A DNA stretch of 19,977 bases. Source: JASGDC01 sp047608145 (GTDB lineage Bacteria; Actinomycetota; Actinomycetes; Actinomycetales; Micrococcaceae). A model generated the notes under the pieces. That model saw nothing but the letters and a program-made list of their open reading frames with translations, ran no database searches and was not told the DNA's origin. Shown one piece after another: positions 1 through 8,600 of the stretch. The translations under genes were made by a program, and so were the position numbers. Position 1 is the first letter of the stretch. The number at the start of each line of letters is the position of its first letter. The stretch spans positions 1 to 19,977 of the forward strand of contig JASGDC010000008.1 of the NCBI GenBank assembly GCA_047608145.1, read 5' to 3'.

Positions 1-135
1 AGCAACAGCCTTAACCAAGCCAAAACAAAACCAACAAAAACCAAAACCAGTAAAGAAAAAACAAGAACAAATAGGACCGAAAAACCTAAACAACACCATC
101 GAAATCACCAAAACAAAACCAACAACACAACATGA
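1..135 (+). CDS. Possible 3' end of a gene entering from the left edge (K/T/N-rich tail)
   Basis: Frame 1 is open from the window edge to a TGA at 133-135 and would encode 44 residues dominated by Lys, Thr, Asn and Gln (ending NHQNKTNNTT). The strand is almost pure A and C, which disfavours stop codons by composition alone, so the open frame is weak evidence. It could be the basic, low-complexity tail of a protein encoded upstream, or simply non-coding A/C-rich spacer. No domain is recognisable. Confidence 0.18.
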   Translation, partial: SNSLNQAKTKPTKTKTSKEKTRTNRTEKPKQHHRNHQNKTNNTT

Positions 136-149
136 CCTATAAGCCATAT
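106..149 (+). repeat. A/C-rich segment related in inverted orientation to 19847-19893
   Basis: The plus strand here and the minus strand at 19893-19847 share an ordered set of blocks: CACCAAA, CAAAA, AACAACACA and CCTATAAG, with small gaps. In both places the block CCTATAAG lies just downstream of an A/C-rich open frame. The order of blocks is seen directly. Homology is inferred, since low-complexity A/C sequence can match by chance. Confidence 0.3.
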
Positions 150-172
150 ACTACTTTCAGTTTTGATGAGAT

Positions 173-214
173 AAAAAAGCCCTTCCGCCAATCTATAAGA
201 CTAACGAAAGGGGC
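173..214 (-). terminator. Rho-independent terminator of the nudC-uvrD2 unit
   Basis: Read on the minus strand, GCCC(C)TTTC at 214-206 can pair with GGAAGGGC at 186-179 (eight pairs with one bulged C and one G-T wobble). Six T follow at 178-173. It lies about 80 bases past the uvrD2 stop, where an end of the minus-strand transcript is expected. The plus strand has no T run after the hairpin, so the signal is directional. Confidence 0.6.
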
Positions 215-297
215 AAATAATACTTTAATTATACCCGATACAATCTATCCACTCACAATTTTTAATACACAAGTGGTATAAGGTGTACAAAAATATA

Positions 298-2352
298 TTA
301 AAAATTATCATAAATAGTAAATTTTGCTATCAAATCAAGCAGCTCTCTCTTATAACGCAAAATATATGGTGAAATGCCAGACACTGCCATCAATTCAACC
401 TGGTTTTTAGGCGATGTTTCAGCTATTTCGTGCATTACTCGAGAAGGCATAATCCTGGTCGGTATTACTTTATCCATAGTGACTTTTTCCATGCGCCATT
501 TGGCTAGAGCTTTATATAGTGATTCATTAAATTTTTCAGCTGGGTGTTTACTACATCTACCACTGTTAATTTCTGAAGGTAAAACAAGCTTTTGGTTGCA
601 GACTTTACAAACAAAATCTGCAGAATCGACAGTTACTTCTAACTCTTCAACTATTACTGGCTTTGCTTTCTGTGCTTCAATGCCAACCAAAAACCTACTC
701 TTACCTGAGTCTTGTTCTTTACGCTTTACTTGTGCCCAAGATATTTCTAGTTCTCGTTCAGCACGAGTAACAGCAACATAAAATAGCCTGCGCTCTTCCT
801 CAATTTCTTCAAGAGTAGTTACGTAGTTAATTGGTACTAAACCTTCACGAACCCCTACTAAGTAAACTACTGGCCATTCCAGACCTTTAGCAGCGTGAAA
901 AGATGCCAAAGTTACACTGTCCATCTCAGGTGGCAATTGTGAACGAGTACGTATCGCGATTTCTACGGTAAAATCAGCAAAAGTAGCTTCTGGATGTGTC
1001 TCCTCCCAAGTTTTAGCCAAAGTCAATAAAGCATTTAAATTTTCCCAACGAGCTCTTGCCGCTCGCGAAGTTGGTGGTTTTGTGGCTTCAAAATCTAAGA
1101 GTTCAAAAATTTCTGCAACTGTGGTGGAAACAGCACCTTTATGTACCCCATTTTTGTGTTTTTGCAATAAGTTAATTGCTTGAATTACTTCTTTACATCT
1201 AAAAAACTTTTCTTGGACACTTACCTGATAAGAAATATTTTCATCAGCCAATGCTTCTTCAAATTGCGAAGATTGATAATTAGTGCGATATAAAATTGCA
1301 AAGTCTGAGGGTTTTCTACCTTCGTTAATTTGCTCTTTAATTTTTGTAGCTACAGCTTGAGCTTCTTCAGCTTCATTAGCGTACTCTACAAAAGTGACTT
1401 CAGTACCTACTGCTTGATTGCTGATTAATTGTAAGGGTTTCTGATGCCTTGAAGCTTTAAGAATGCGATTGGCTAACTGGACTATGTTGCCACTAGAGCG
1501 GTAATTTCGTAACAGTGAAATTGTTTCTAATTTTGGAAAATCACGCTGTAACTGCAGTAAAAATTCTTGACGTGCTCCACTAAAAGAATAGATGGTCTGA
1601 CTAGGATCACCTACCACACATAAATCATCACGATTACCTAACCAAGATTTTAATACTGCATATTGGAGTTTGGAAACATCTTGAAATTCATCGACCACAA
1701 AATGTCGGTACTGATTACGAATTTCTGCTGCAACTTTCGGTGACTTTTCTATCATCGCTGAACAAAGCAACAAGACATCCTCTAAATCAATAACTAACTG
1801 GTCATTTTTAATTTTCTCGTAGCATTCGTAGAGTTTAGCTAAAGTTACATGATCAATCGTCTTTATCGGACTTTTCCGTTCCAATTCACTATATTGCGCA
1901 GCACTAAACATATTAACTTTTGCCCATTCAATTTCACTGGCAATATCTCGGACCACTTCTTTGTTAGCAACGACTCCTAACTCCGTACAAGCTTGCCCAA
2001 CTAATGGAATTTTATGCCTTAATACTCGGTATGGTTTACCACCAAAAACTTCTGGCCAGAAATACTGTACTTGGCGCAAAGCTGCAGAGTGAAAAGTCCT
2101 AGCTTGCATACCAAAAATACCTAAATCTCGTAACCTAGCACCCATTTCTGCTGCTGCTTTCGTAGTAAAAGTAACTGCCAAAATATTCTGTGGACGATAA
2201 AAACCATTGCGCACTGCATAAGCTATTCGATGAGTTATCGCACGAGTTTTCCCAGTACCTGCTCCAGCTAAGATTCTTAATGGTTTACCAATACTACTGG
2301 CCGCTTGACGCTGTTCCGCATCGAGACCAGCAAGGACACTGTATTCAACCAT
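298..2352 (-). CDS. uvrD2: ATP-dependent DNA helicase, UvrD2-like (SF1A, C-terminal HRDC)
   Basis: Encodes a 684-aa superfamily 1A 3'-5' DNA helicase of the actinobacterial UvrD2 type, which acts in DNA repair. Seen: Walker A GAGTGKT (30-36), Walker B DEFQD (221-225), motif III GDPSQTIYSFSGA (248-260), motif V HAAKGLEW (486-493) and motif VI VAVTRAERE (526-534). These are followed by a Cys module (C582, C585, C600) and an HRDC-like domain at about 608-678. In mycobacterial UvrD2 a tetracysteine module links the motor to the HRDC. Here the fourth position is His603 (C-S-K-H), so the motif is CxxC...CxxH. The ATG directly abuts the nudC stop codon, with a GAGGAG Shine-Dalgarno (2359-2364) inside the nudC end, so translation is probably coupled. 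The helicase motifs appear intact and the length fits the family. Confidence 0.9.
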   Translation of the reverse strand: MVEYSVLAGLDAEQRQAASSIGKPLRILAGAGTGKTRAITHRIAYAVRNGFYRPQNILAVTFTTKAAAEMGARLRDLGIFGMQARTFHSAALRQVQYFWPEVFGGKPYRVLRHKIPLVGQACTELGVVANKEVVRDIASEIEWAKVNMFSAAQYSELERKSPIKTIDHVTLAKLYECYEKIKNDQLVIDLEDVLLLCSAMIEKSPKVAAEIRNQYRHFVVDEFQDVSKLQYAVLKSWLGNRDDLCVVGDPSQTIYSFSGARQEFLLQLQRDFPKLETISLLRNYRSSGNIVQLANRILKASRHQKPLQLISNQAVGTEVTFVEYANEAEEAQAVATKIKEQINEGRKPSDFAILYRTNYQSSQFEEALADENISYQVSVQEKFFRCKEVIQAINLLQKHKNGVHKGAVSTTVAEIFELLDFEATKPPTSRAARARWENLNALLTLAKTWEETHPEATFADFTVEIAIRTRSQLPPEMDSVTLASFHAAKGLEWPVVYLVGVREGLVPINYVTTLEEIEEERRLFYVAVTRAERELEISWAQVKRKEQDSGKSRFLVGIEAQKAKPVIVEELEVTVDSADFVCKVCNQKLVLPSEINSGRCSKHPAEKFNESLYKALAKWRMEKVTMDKVIPTRIMPSRVMHEIAETSPKNQVELMAVSGISPYILRYKRELLDLIAKFTIYDNF

Positions 2353-3231
2353 TTAGATCTCCTCAGCCAGCCAGGCAGTCATCATATGGTATGCGACTGA
2401 TAATGGCCCTGGTGGATCAATTTGCTTACTGGCAATCATCTCTTTCAATTCATCTCGCTTAAACCAACGAGCATGACGAATCTCAATATCATCAACTTTA
2501 ATCTCACCAGTACCTTTAGCCTTATAAGCAAACATTAATGAAGATGGGAATGGCCAAGGTTGATTTCCCAAATATTCCAAATCAGTTAAATCTACATTTA
2601 CTTCTTCTTTAGCTTCTCTAGTTACCGCAAGTTCAATTGGCTCACCTGGATCCACATAACCAGCGATAAAAGAATACTTGTCTTTAGGCCACTTCATATT
2701 ATTAGCCAATAGCAACTCATCATTATCGTTCAAAATTAAAATGATTACCGCTGGATCAATCCGTGGAAAATGCTCACTAGCGTCAGCTAGACATTCTTTA
2801 GCCCATCCAGCATGAGTAACCATTAATACTGCGCCACACTTCGGACAATACATATGATTTTTATGCCAAAAAGTAATTGCCAAGGTTTCAAAAGCTAAAT
2901 GTTGATCGACTCCTGATAATTGCTCAGCTATTTCTCGTAAAAAACGAAAAGTACCATATTCTTGAGCTTCTAGTGCAGCTGCATCTGAAACTTCTTGCAC
3001 GATAAGTTTATTACCATTGCGCAAGTCTTCGCCTAAGAATACTCGGAATTGGGCACTCGTAACTTCAGAAACTTTAATACGAGCTAACTCATTACCTTTA
3101 ACTAAAAACTTACCTTTATTAAATAAAATTACTCGAGTATCTTCGTCTTCCCAGAGGGCGTCGAATAGATTTTCGCGCACACGCCACTCAGTTCTGCGGT
3201 CGATATCACGAGTATAAAAAGAAAATCTCAT
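2353..3231 (-). CDS. nudC: NAD(+) diphosphatase / NAD-capped RNA hydrolase, NudC-type Nudix protein
   Basis: A 292-aa Nudix hydrolase. The family cleaves NAD(H) to NMN(H) and AMP, and in several bacteria removes NAD caps from RNA. Seen: an N-terminal domain, a zinc-ribbon region starting CPKC (C129, C132) with C147, the family-typical HFPRIDPAVI, a Nudix box from G191 to about V213 (GYVDPGE...REAKEEVNV), and the NudC signature QPWPFPSS at 224-231. Two deviations: the fourth zinc Cys is absent (residues after C147 read LAD), and the Nudix-box Gly is Asn212. The catalytic REAKEE core is kept, so activity is expected. It is the first gene of a two-gene unit with uvrD2. The ATG at 3231 has no evident Shine-Dalgarno; TAATGT six bases upstream suggests a leaderless or near-leaderless start. 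Confidence 0.9.
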   Translation of the reverse strand: MRFSFYTRDIDRRTEWRVRENLFDALWEDEDTRVILFNKGKFLVKGNELARIKVSEVTSAQFRVFLGEDLRNGNKLIVQEVSDAAALEAQEYGTFRFLREIAEQLSGVDQHLAFETLAITFWHKNHMYCPKCGAVLMVTHAGWAKECLADASEHFPRIDPAVIILILNDNDELLLANNMKWPKDKYSFIAGYVDPGEPIELAVTREAKEEVNVDLTDLEYLGNQPWPFPSSLMFAYKAKGTGEIKVDDIEIRHARWFKRDELKEMIASKQIDPPGPLSVAYHMMTAWLAEEI

Positions 3232-3237
3232 ATAATA

Positions 3238-3243
3238 ACATTA
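3238..3243 (-). promoter_or_regulatory. Candidate -10 element for nudC-uvrD2
   Basis: On the minus strand TAATGT (TANNNT form) lies six bases before the nudC ATG, the spacing expected if transcription starts at the start codon. No convincing -35 is visible. The 84-base gap (3232-3315) is shared with the divergent kinase-like gene. Confidence 0.3.
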
Positions 3244-3315
3244 GTACATTCTGTAAGTAACGGCTATGCCAAAAAACTTGAAGACTCGTTAAACAAGAAA
3301 ATAAGGTTGATCTAA

Positions 3316-5628
3316 GTGAAGAGAACACCATTTGAACTCGCTGCTTTAGCATCCGCTGCAGTACCTGACATGGCTTTAGCAGGCGTGCAACAAATCCGAG
3401 ACTACGACGAAGACTTCGATAGTGCTTTGATTATGACTACTGACGGCGACAGACTAGTCATTCGTGCCCCACAACTAGACGAAGCTAGCACTCAGTTAGA
3501 CACTGAATATAGCTCACTTCAGATTTTTAACAACTCCCTACGCGCGAGTTTACCATTTGCGGTGCCAAGTATCGCGGGTCGTATTAACGGCACTGGAAAA
3601 GGGCAAGCAACTGTTTATAGATATCTTCCTGGGCAGCCGCAGCGCATCTCCGAAGGTAACGTCCCAGATGAATATGCCTTATCTTTAGGTAGCGCGATTG
3701 CTGCAATTCATAACCTTAACTCTGAACTAGTTGAGTCTACAGGCCTTACTTTTTATTCTGCAGAAGATTGCCGAAATCGTAAAACAATTGAGCTAAACCG
3801 TGCAGTTAATACTGGGCGAGTTCCACGTGGCTTAGTAGCACGCTGGCGTAAATCTCTTGATGATGACCAGTTATGGAACTTCACTCCTACAGTTGTGCAT
3901 GGCCAACTTAATGAAGAAAACATTCTTGTTGAAAACAATCGAGTCATTGCTATCCAAAATTGGGCAGAGTTACATGTTGGTGACCCAGCTGAAGATTTAG
4001 CTTGGATTCTTGCCACAAATGACAAACCCCTTTGTAAGACTGTTTTTGGTGCTTACACCACTAAACTTAAAAATCGCCCAGATCGTAAATTGCTCATTCG
4101 TGCAGAGATGAATGCTGAATTTGCACTGGCACAATGGCTTCTGCATGGTTATGCAATTGAAGATACCACAACCATTAACGAAGCAACTAACTTATTGCAA
4201 GAGTTAGATACCCATCTTGAATCTGTAGCACAAGAAAAGGCTGCTATACAAGCACAAGCTAATGCCCAGAAAACAGCTTTACAACGTCAACAGTATGCTG
4301 AAGCGGAACACCAACGTCAGTTACAGGTAGCTGCACAACAGCAACGGCAAGCTGTGCAGCGTCAACGCCAACTTGAAGCTGAGGCAGAGCGTAAACGACG
4401 TGCTAAAGAAAATCTTATTTTTGTCGAACCCGAAGGAGAAATTCAAGATACATTTGAAGATCCAAGTGTCGTAGAGTCTTCAATTGCAGAAGTAGCACCG
4501 ATTCATCAGGGAAATATTGAAACTGGTACTATCAATACTCAAACTGAATATGGCGATGAATATGAGGATTACCCAGCAGACGATTATGAACAGGGTACCC
4601 AAACTCAGCCTCAAAACCAACTACCAGAGAAAAACTCACAAGAACCTGCGGTAGATACTGGCCTATTACGAATAATTCAAGATACTCAGAGTGTTATTCG
4701 CCCTGAACCAAATGAGCAGCCTCCAGCTAAGACTATACAGTCAGCTAAACCAGCCAAACAACAACCAGTTATAGCTAAGGCACCAAAACCAACAGTTCCA
4801 AATATTTCTGCTACTACCGCTGCTTCAAACCAGCAGGTTGATATCAATGACGATAGACAGGTCAATATGAACGCAAATATACATACAAATAATAGTTTTG
4901 AAGACGACAGCTTTGAAAGTAATAGTTTTGAAAATACTAAAAAGCCTAAAGCTAACATTAAAGCTAAAAAAGCTAAGAAATATCCGACTGATGTCCCTGC
5001 TGAAGAGTTAGATTCTAACTATAAAATTGATAACTCAGGTGCACTAGAGCTTGAAGATAAACCTGAAGAAACTGGTGGCTTTAAGTCTCGTTTTAGCCGT
5101 TTCATGAATAAAGTGTCAGAGAAGATTGATCCTAATCTTAATGCTGATTTAAATCTTGATGAACTTGAACCGGTAATTGAGCATACACGAGTGAGAAAAA
5201 ACAAGCCGAATAAAAAGAAAAAGAAGATTACGGCAACTAAAGAAGTTCTAACGACTAACCCACAGGCTGTCAATGATGTTGATGACGATACTGCAGGTGG
5301 TAAAGGTACCGCTAAGATTGCTGGGCCAGCAACTGATATTAGTATTAATGCTACCCCTAATACTTCAGAACCAGCTAAACCTACTCAAGCGCCGAAAGCA
5401 GCTGCTAATATTCCTCCAAAGCCTAAGAAGTTACCACCACTTCCACCGAAGCCTCCTGCAGCACCAACTATTGGTAGCACCACAAGCAGTGCTTCTACAG
5501 CAAAATCAACTACTAAAGATAATGCTTCAGCTGAGCCAGCTCCACAAAAGAAAAAACTAAAGCGAGTGGTACAAGGAGAAACAAGCGTAGTTACTCCTAT
5601 TAGTAAACCAAAGGTTAATGACGAATAA
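3316..5628 (+). CDS. APH-fold phosphotransferase-like protein (probable pseudokinase) with coiled-coil and disordered tail
   Basis: A 770-aa protein. Residues 1 to about 290 resemble the aminoglycoside phosphotransferase / kinase fold: VVHGQLNEENILV (193-205) matches the catalytic-loop pattern HGD-x4-N, and IQNWAELHVGDPAEDLAW (213-230) matches the IDW...GDPxxDLA segment. The usual catalytic Asp is Gln197 and the usual Mg-binding Asp is Asn215, so transfer activity is doubtful. Residues about 297-365 are Q/A/R/K-rich and likely coiled coil. The remainder is acidic then Lys-rich and Pro-rich low-complexity sequence with a small NSFE/DSFE repeat near residue 525-540, probably disordered. No signal peptide or membrane segment is evident. 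GTG start with an AAGG Shine-Dalgarno about nine bases upstream. It sits between nudC and adnB on the opposite strand; a role in DNA repair is only positional inference. Confidence 0.75.
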   Translation: MKRTPFELAALASAAVPDMALAGVQQIRDYDEDFDSALIMTTDGDRLVIRAPQLDEASTQLDTEYSSLQIFNNSLRASLPFAVPSIAGRINGTGKGQATVYRYLPGQPQRISEGNVPDEYALSLGSAIAAIHNLNSELVESTGLTFYSAEDCRNRKTIELNRAVNTGRVPRGLVARWRKSLDDDQLWNFTPTVVHGQLNEENILVENNRVIAIQNWAELHVGDPAEDLAWILATNDKPLCKTVFGAYTTKLKNRPDRKLLIRAEMNAEFALAQWLLHGYAIEDTTTINEATNLLQELDTHLESVAQEKAAIQAQANAQKTALQRQQYAEAEHQRQLQVAAQQQRQAVQRQRQLEAEAERKRRAKENLIFVEPEGEIQDTFEDPSVVESSIAEVAPIHQGNIETGTINTQTEYGDEYEDYPADDYEQGTQTQPQNQLPEKNSQEPAVDTGLLRIIQDTQSVIRPEPNEQPPAKTIQSAKPAKQQPVIAKAPKPTVPNISATTAASNQQVDINDDRQVNMNANIHTNNSFEDDSFESNSFENTKKPKANIKAKKAKKYPTDVPAEELDSNYKIDNSGALELEDKPEETGGFKSRFSRFMNKVSEKIDPNLNADLNLDELEPVIEHTRVRKNKPNKKKKKITATKEVLTTNPQAVNDVDDDTAGGKGTAKIAGPATDISINATPNTSEPAKPTQAPKAAANIPPKPKKLPPLPPKPPAAPTIGSTTSSASTAKSTTKDNASAEPAPQKKKLKRVVQGETSVVTPISKPKVNDE

Positions 5629-5646
5629 TTTTATTCGTCATTAACC
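5613..5646. repeat. Perfect 16-bp inverted repeat spanning both convergent stop codons
   Basis: GGTTAATGACGAATAA (5613-5628), two T, then its exact reverse complement (5631-5646). Each arm supplies the last codons of one gene, so both the kinase-like protein and AdnB end in Val-Asn-Asp-Glu-stop. The only non-coding DNA between the genes is the two-base centre. It could act as a bidirectional terminator or 3'-end stabilising hairpin. No clear T tract follows on either strand, so classical rho-independent function is uncertain. Confidence 0.85.
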
Positions 5647-8600
5647 ATAATATCGTTTATCATTCCTTCAAGTTTTTCCTGGCTTAATAGCTTATCTTCA
5701 TCAATGTCTTTATCTTGATCAACATCAACAAAATATAAAGTTGCTTTTATTTTGCTTGGGTCAATTCCTTTAAGCTTTGCATAAGCAACTCGGTAAGTCG
5801 CTAACTGCATAGCATATTCTTTATCCTTAGATTTAGAGGGTTCACCTGTCTTCCAGTCAACGATTCGATAGCCATCATCCTCTTTAAATATCACATCAAT
5901 ACGACCGATAATAGTCACTCCATTTAAGGAGAATTCAATAGGTGCTTCTATTTCTACTATATTATTACTTTCATTAGCCCAATGTGAGTTCTTGAAATTA
6001 GCTATAGCATCTGCTGAGACAATACCTGCAGTATCTTCTATCTCAGGATCATCAATCATACTGATATTTAACTTAATTTGACCTTTTTGAGCATAGAAGT
6101 CTTCCACCCATTCATGGAATGCATTACCCAGCTCTGCTCCTCGATAAGGTCTCTGTGGCATTGGGCGCCGAACTTCCTTGGCAAATTTCTCTGGGTCGTT
6201 TACTAACTTATAAACTGAACTAGCTGAAACACGAGTAGGGAATGGCACTGAGTTATCAGGCTTATCTGCTTCTGCTCTGGCAAAAACCTCGGCAATATTT
6301 TCTCGCCAACCTAGAATCTTTTCATCATCAGTTTCAATGATTTCATTTGCGATGCCGTTTTTCAGATTTTCGTTGATAGCTTCTGCTGCACTTGCAATGG
6401 CATCTCTTCGTGGTCCTAATGGATCATAAGGCCAAACTGCTGTAATAATATTTTCATCTTCAACCAACGGGTTCGTATCTGGAATTTCTTCTTCAGCGAT
6501 AGAACCCGGCAAAATGTTTTCATTACCCAATTCAAGTTCAGTTAGATAACGACTAACTTGGCGCTTACTTTTGGCTGTAGAGACAAAAGCAAAACTAGTT
6601 AAAACTAAAACGCTTTTTGCACGAGTATAAGCAACATAAGCTAATCGGCGTTCTTCTTTTTCTCCGTAACATTTAGATTTGTTCTTAAGACTATTCTTAG
6701 TCTTAGTCTCATGTTCTCGAGTTTCAGCTTCATCTTTTTTAGGCTTGCCATTGTAACCCCAAGCCTCCGCCCAAGCACGTTTGGTTTGTGGTACCTGTTC
6801 TAAACTCCAGCGTGGCAGTTCTTTTGCATCACCTCGTTGTTCCCATGGAATTTGGGCTAAGTTAGTAATCCAGTCATTAGATTCAACTTTTGGGAAAGTA
6901 TTTTCATTAAGTTCTGGAACGACAACTACATCCCATTCAAGTCCTTTAGCACCGTGAATTGTACTGATTTGCACAGCTTCTTTGCTAGCTTCTTGTTCTG
7001 GCATAGTCAAGCCGTTTTCTTTAGCTTTCGCAGCTTCTAACCAAAGCAAGAAGTCTACTAGAGAACCACCATTTCCTTCATAGAAATCTTGGGTAACATC
7101 CAAAAATTCATTTAAATGCCTAATTCCAGTTATGGAGCTTCCACTTGGTTTAACAGCTATTTCAATATCTAGCCTTATTTTTGTCATTACTTTATAAACG
7201 AACTCTGGAAGCTCAAGGTTTTGAAAGGCTCTTAACTCTCGCAATTCCGTAGCTAATGCGCATAAACGTTCATGTGCAATTTCAGATAGATCATATTTAT
7301 CTGTATCAAGTTTTGTATAATCATGCGGTAATCCATCAATTGCTTCAACTAACGAATAATTATCGACTGGTTCTGGAATATAACCTTCAGGAGTCTTACT
7401 AGTGAATACCTGCGGAGCTTTACTACTTAAATCTCTAGCCCAGATATTTAATGCGTTCAAATCAGCAGGACTAATTCGCCAACGTGCTCCCATTAAAACT
7501 CGCATTAAAGAACTTGGATTTTCTAAATCACTCAGCACTTTTAACATAGCTACTAAATCAATAACTTCTGGCGTATCCAGCAAACCAGCAAGTCCGATAA
7601 TTTCGGTCGGGATATCCCTAGCAGCTAGAGCTTCTTCAATAGCATTAAACCTAGCTCGACGACGGCACAGTACAGAAAAAGTTAATGGGTCATTTTCTTT
7701 CCTTTTAGTGGACCGATTATGCCAACGCTGAGCAATAAAATCAGCAATAGCTTCTGCTTCAGCTTTATCAGTCTCAAAACGACCATGCCAAACTTCACCA
7801 TTAGGAGAATTTTCTCTAGGTTTTAAAGTGTCTACTTTCAAAATACCAGCCCCAGCAGAATCTAAAACATCAACAATCTGAGCTTCTTCAGGGTCTTTAT
7901 AGTTCACAATTTTGTTAGCTGCATCTAAAATCTTAGTAGTATTTCTCCAAGAAGTTGATAAATTATCAGGTGATATTGGTTTACTGGCGCTACCAAAAGC
8001 ATTAATGAAACGCTGCATACCACCAGCAGAAGCTCCACGCCACCCATAAATTGACTGGTTTGGATCACCGACGGCTGTCATCGCATGATCTGCACCAAAA
8101 AGTTTTCGGAATAATTGCATTTGAGCCACTGAGGTATCTTGGAATTCATCCAACAAAACAACTTTATATTTTGAACGTTCTGCTTTACCAGCTTGTGGAA
8201 TTTTCTTTGCAATTGCAGCAGCTAACGATATCAAATCACCAAAATCCATCTCGCCACGAGTTGCCTTTTCTGCCTGCAATTCTTCTGCAAGTTCAGCAAT
8301 AGTAATTTTAGTCTTAAGCTTTAAACTAAAATCTCTATCTAAAGCATTTTCCCTATTTACACCCGGAGGTAATTTCTCATATCTATCAAGAATATCTTCA
8401 ATATATTCCTTAACTTCAGTAGGCGTCTTTAGATGCTCTGCACACTGACTACTAAAATTAACCACTTCATCATATAACGTACTTTGTGCTGCTTTAATGT
8501 GTGAAGTTTCGCCAGTATATTCATCTACAATTTTTTTAGAAAGTAACCAAGTATCAGTAGGACTAATTAGTTTAGTATCGCTTTCATACCCTAACTGTAC

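Noticed and set aside
1..130. Short AAAACCA-like repetitions suggesting a CRISPR or satellite
   Set aside because: No constant repeat length or spacing; this is simple A/C bias.
374..781. Plus-strand ORF of 135 codons
   Set aside because: It lies wholly antisense within uvrD2, whose frame shows conserved helicase and HRDC sequence; no family-like sequence in the antisense frame.
3316..4200. Macrolide or aminoglycoside resistance kinase
   Set aside because: The fold pattern fits, but both key Asp residues are replaced and the genomic context is DNA repair, so a resistance call is not supported.
4889..4935. NSFE/DSFE tandem repeat in the kinase-like protein as a mobile or variable minisatellite
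   Set aside because: Only about three short imperfect units, explained by low-complexity coding sequence.
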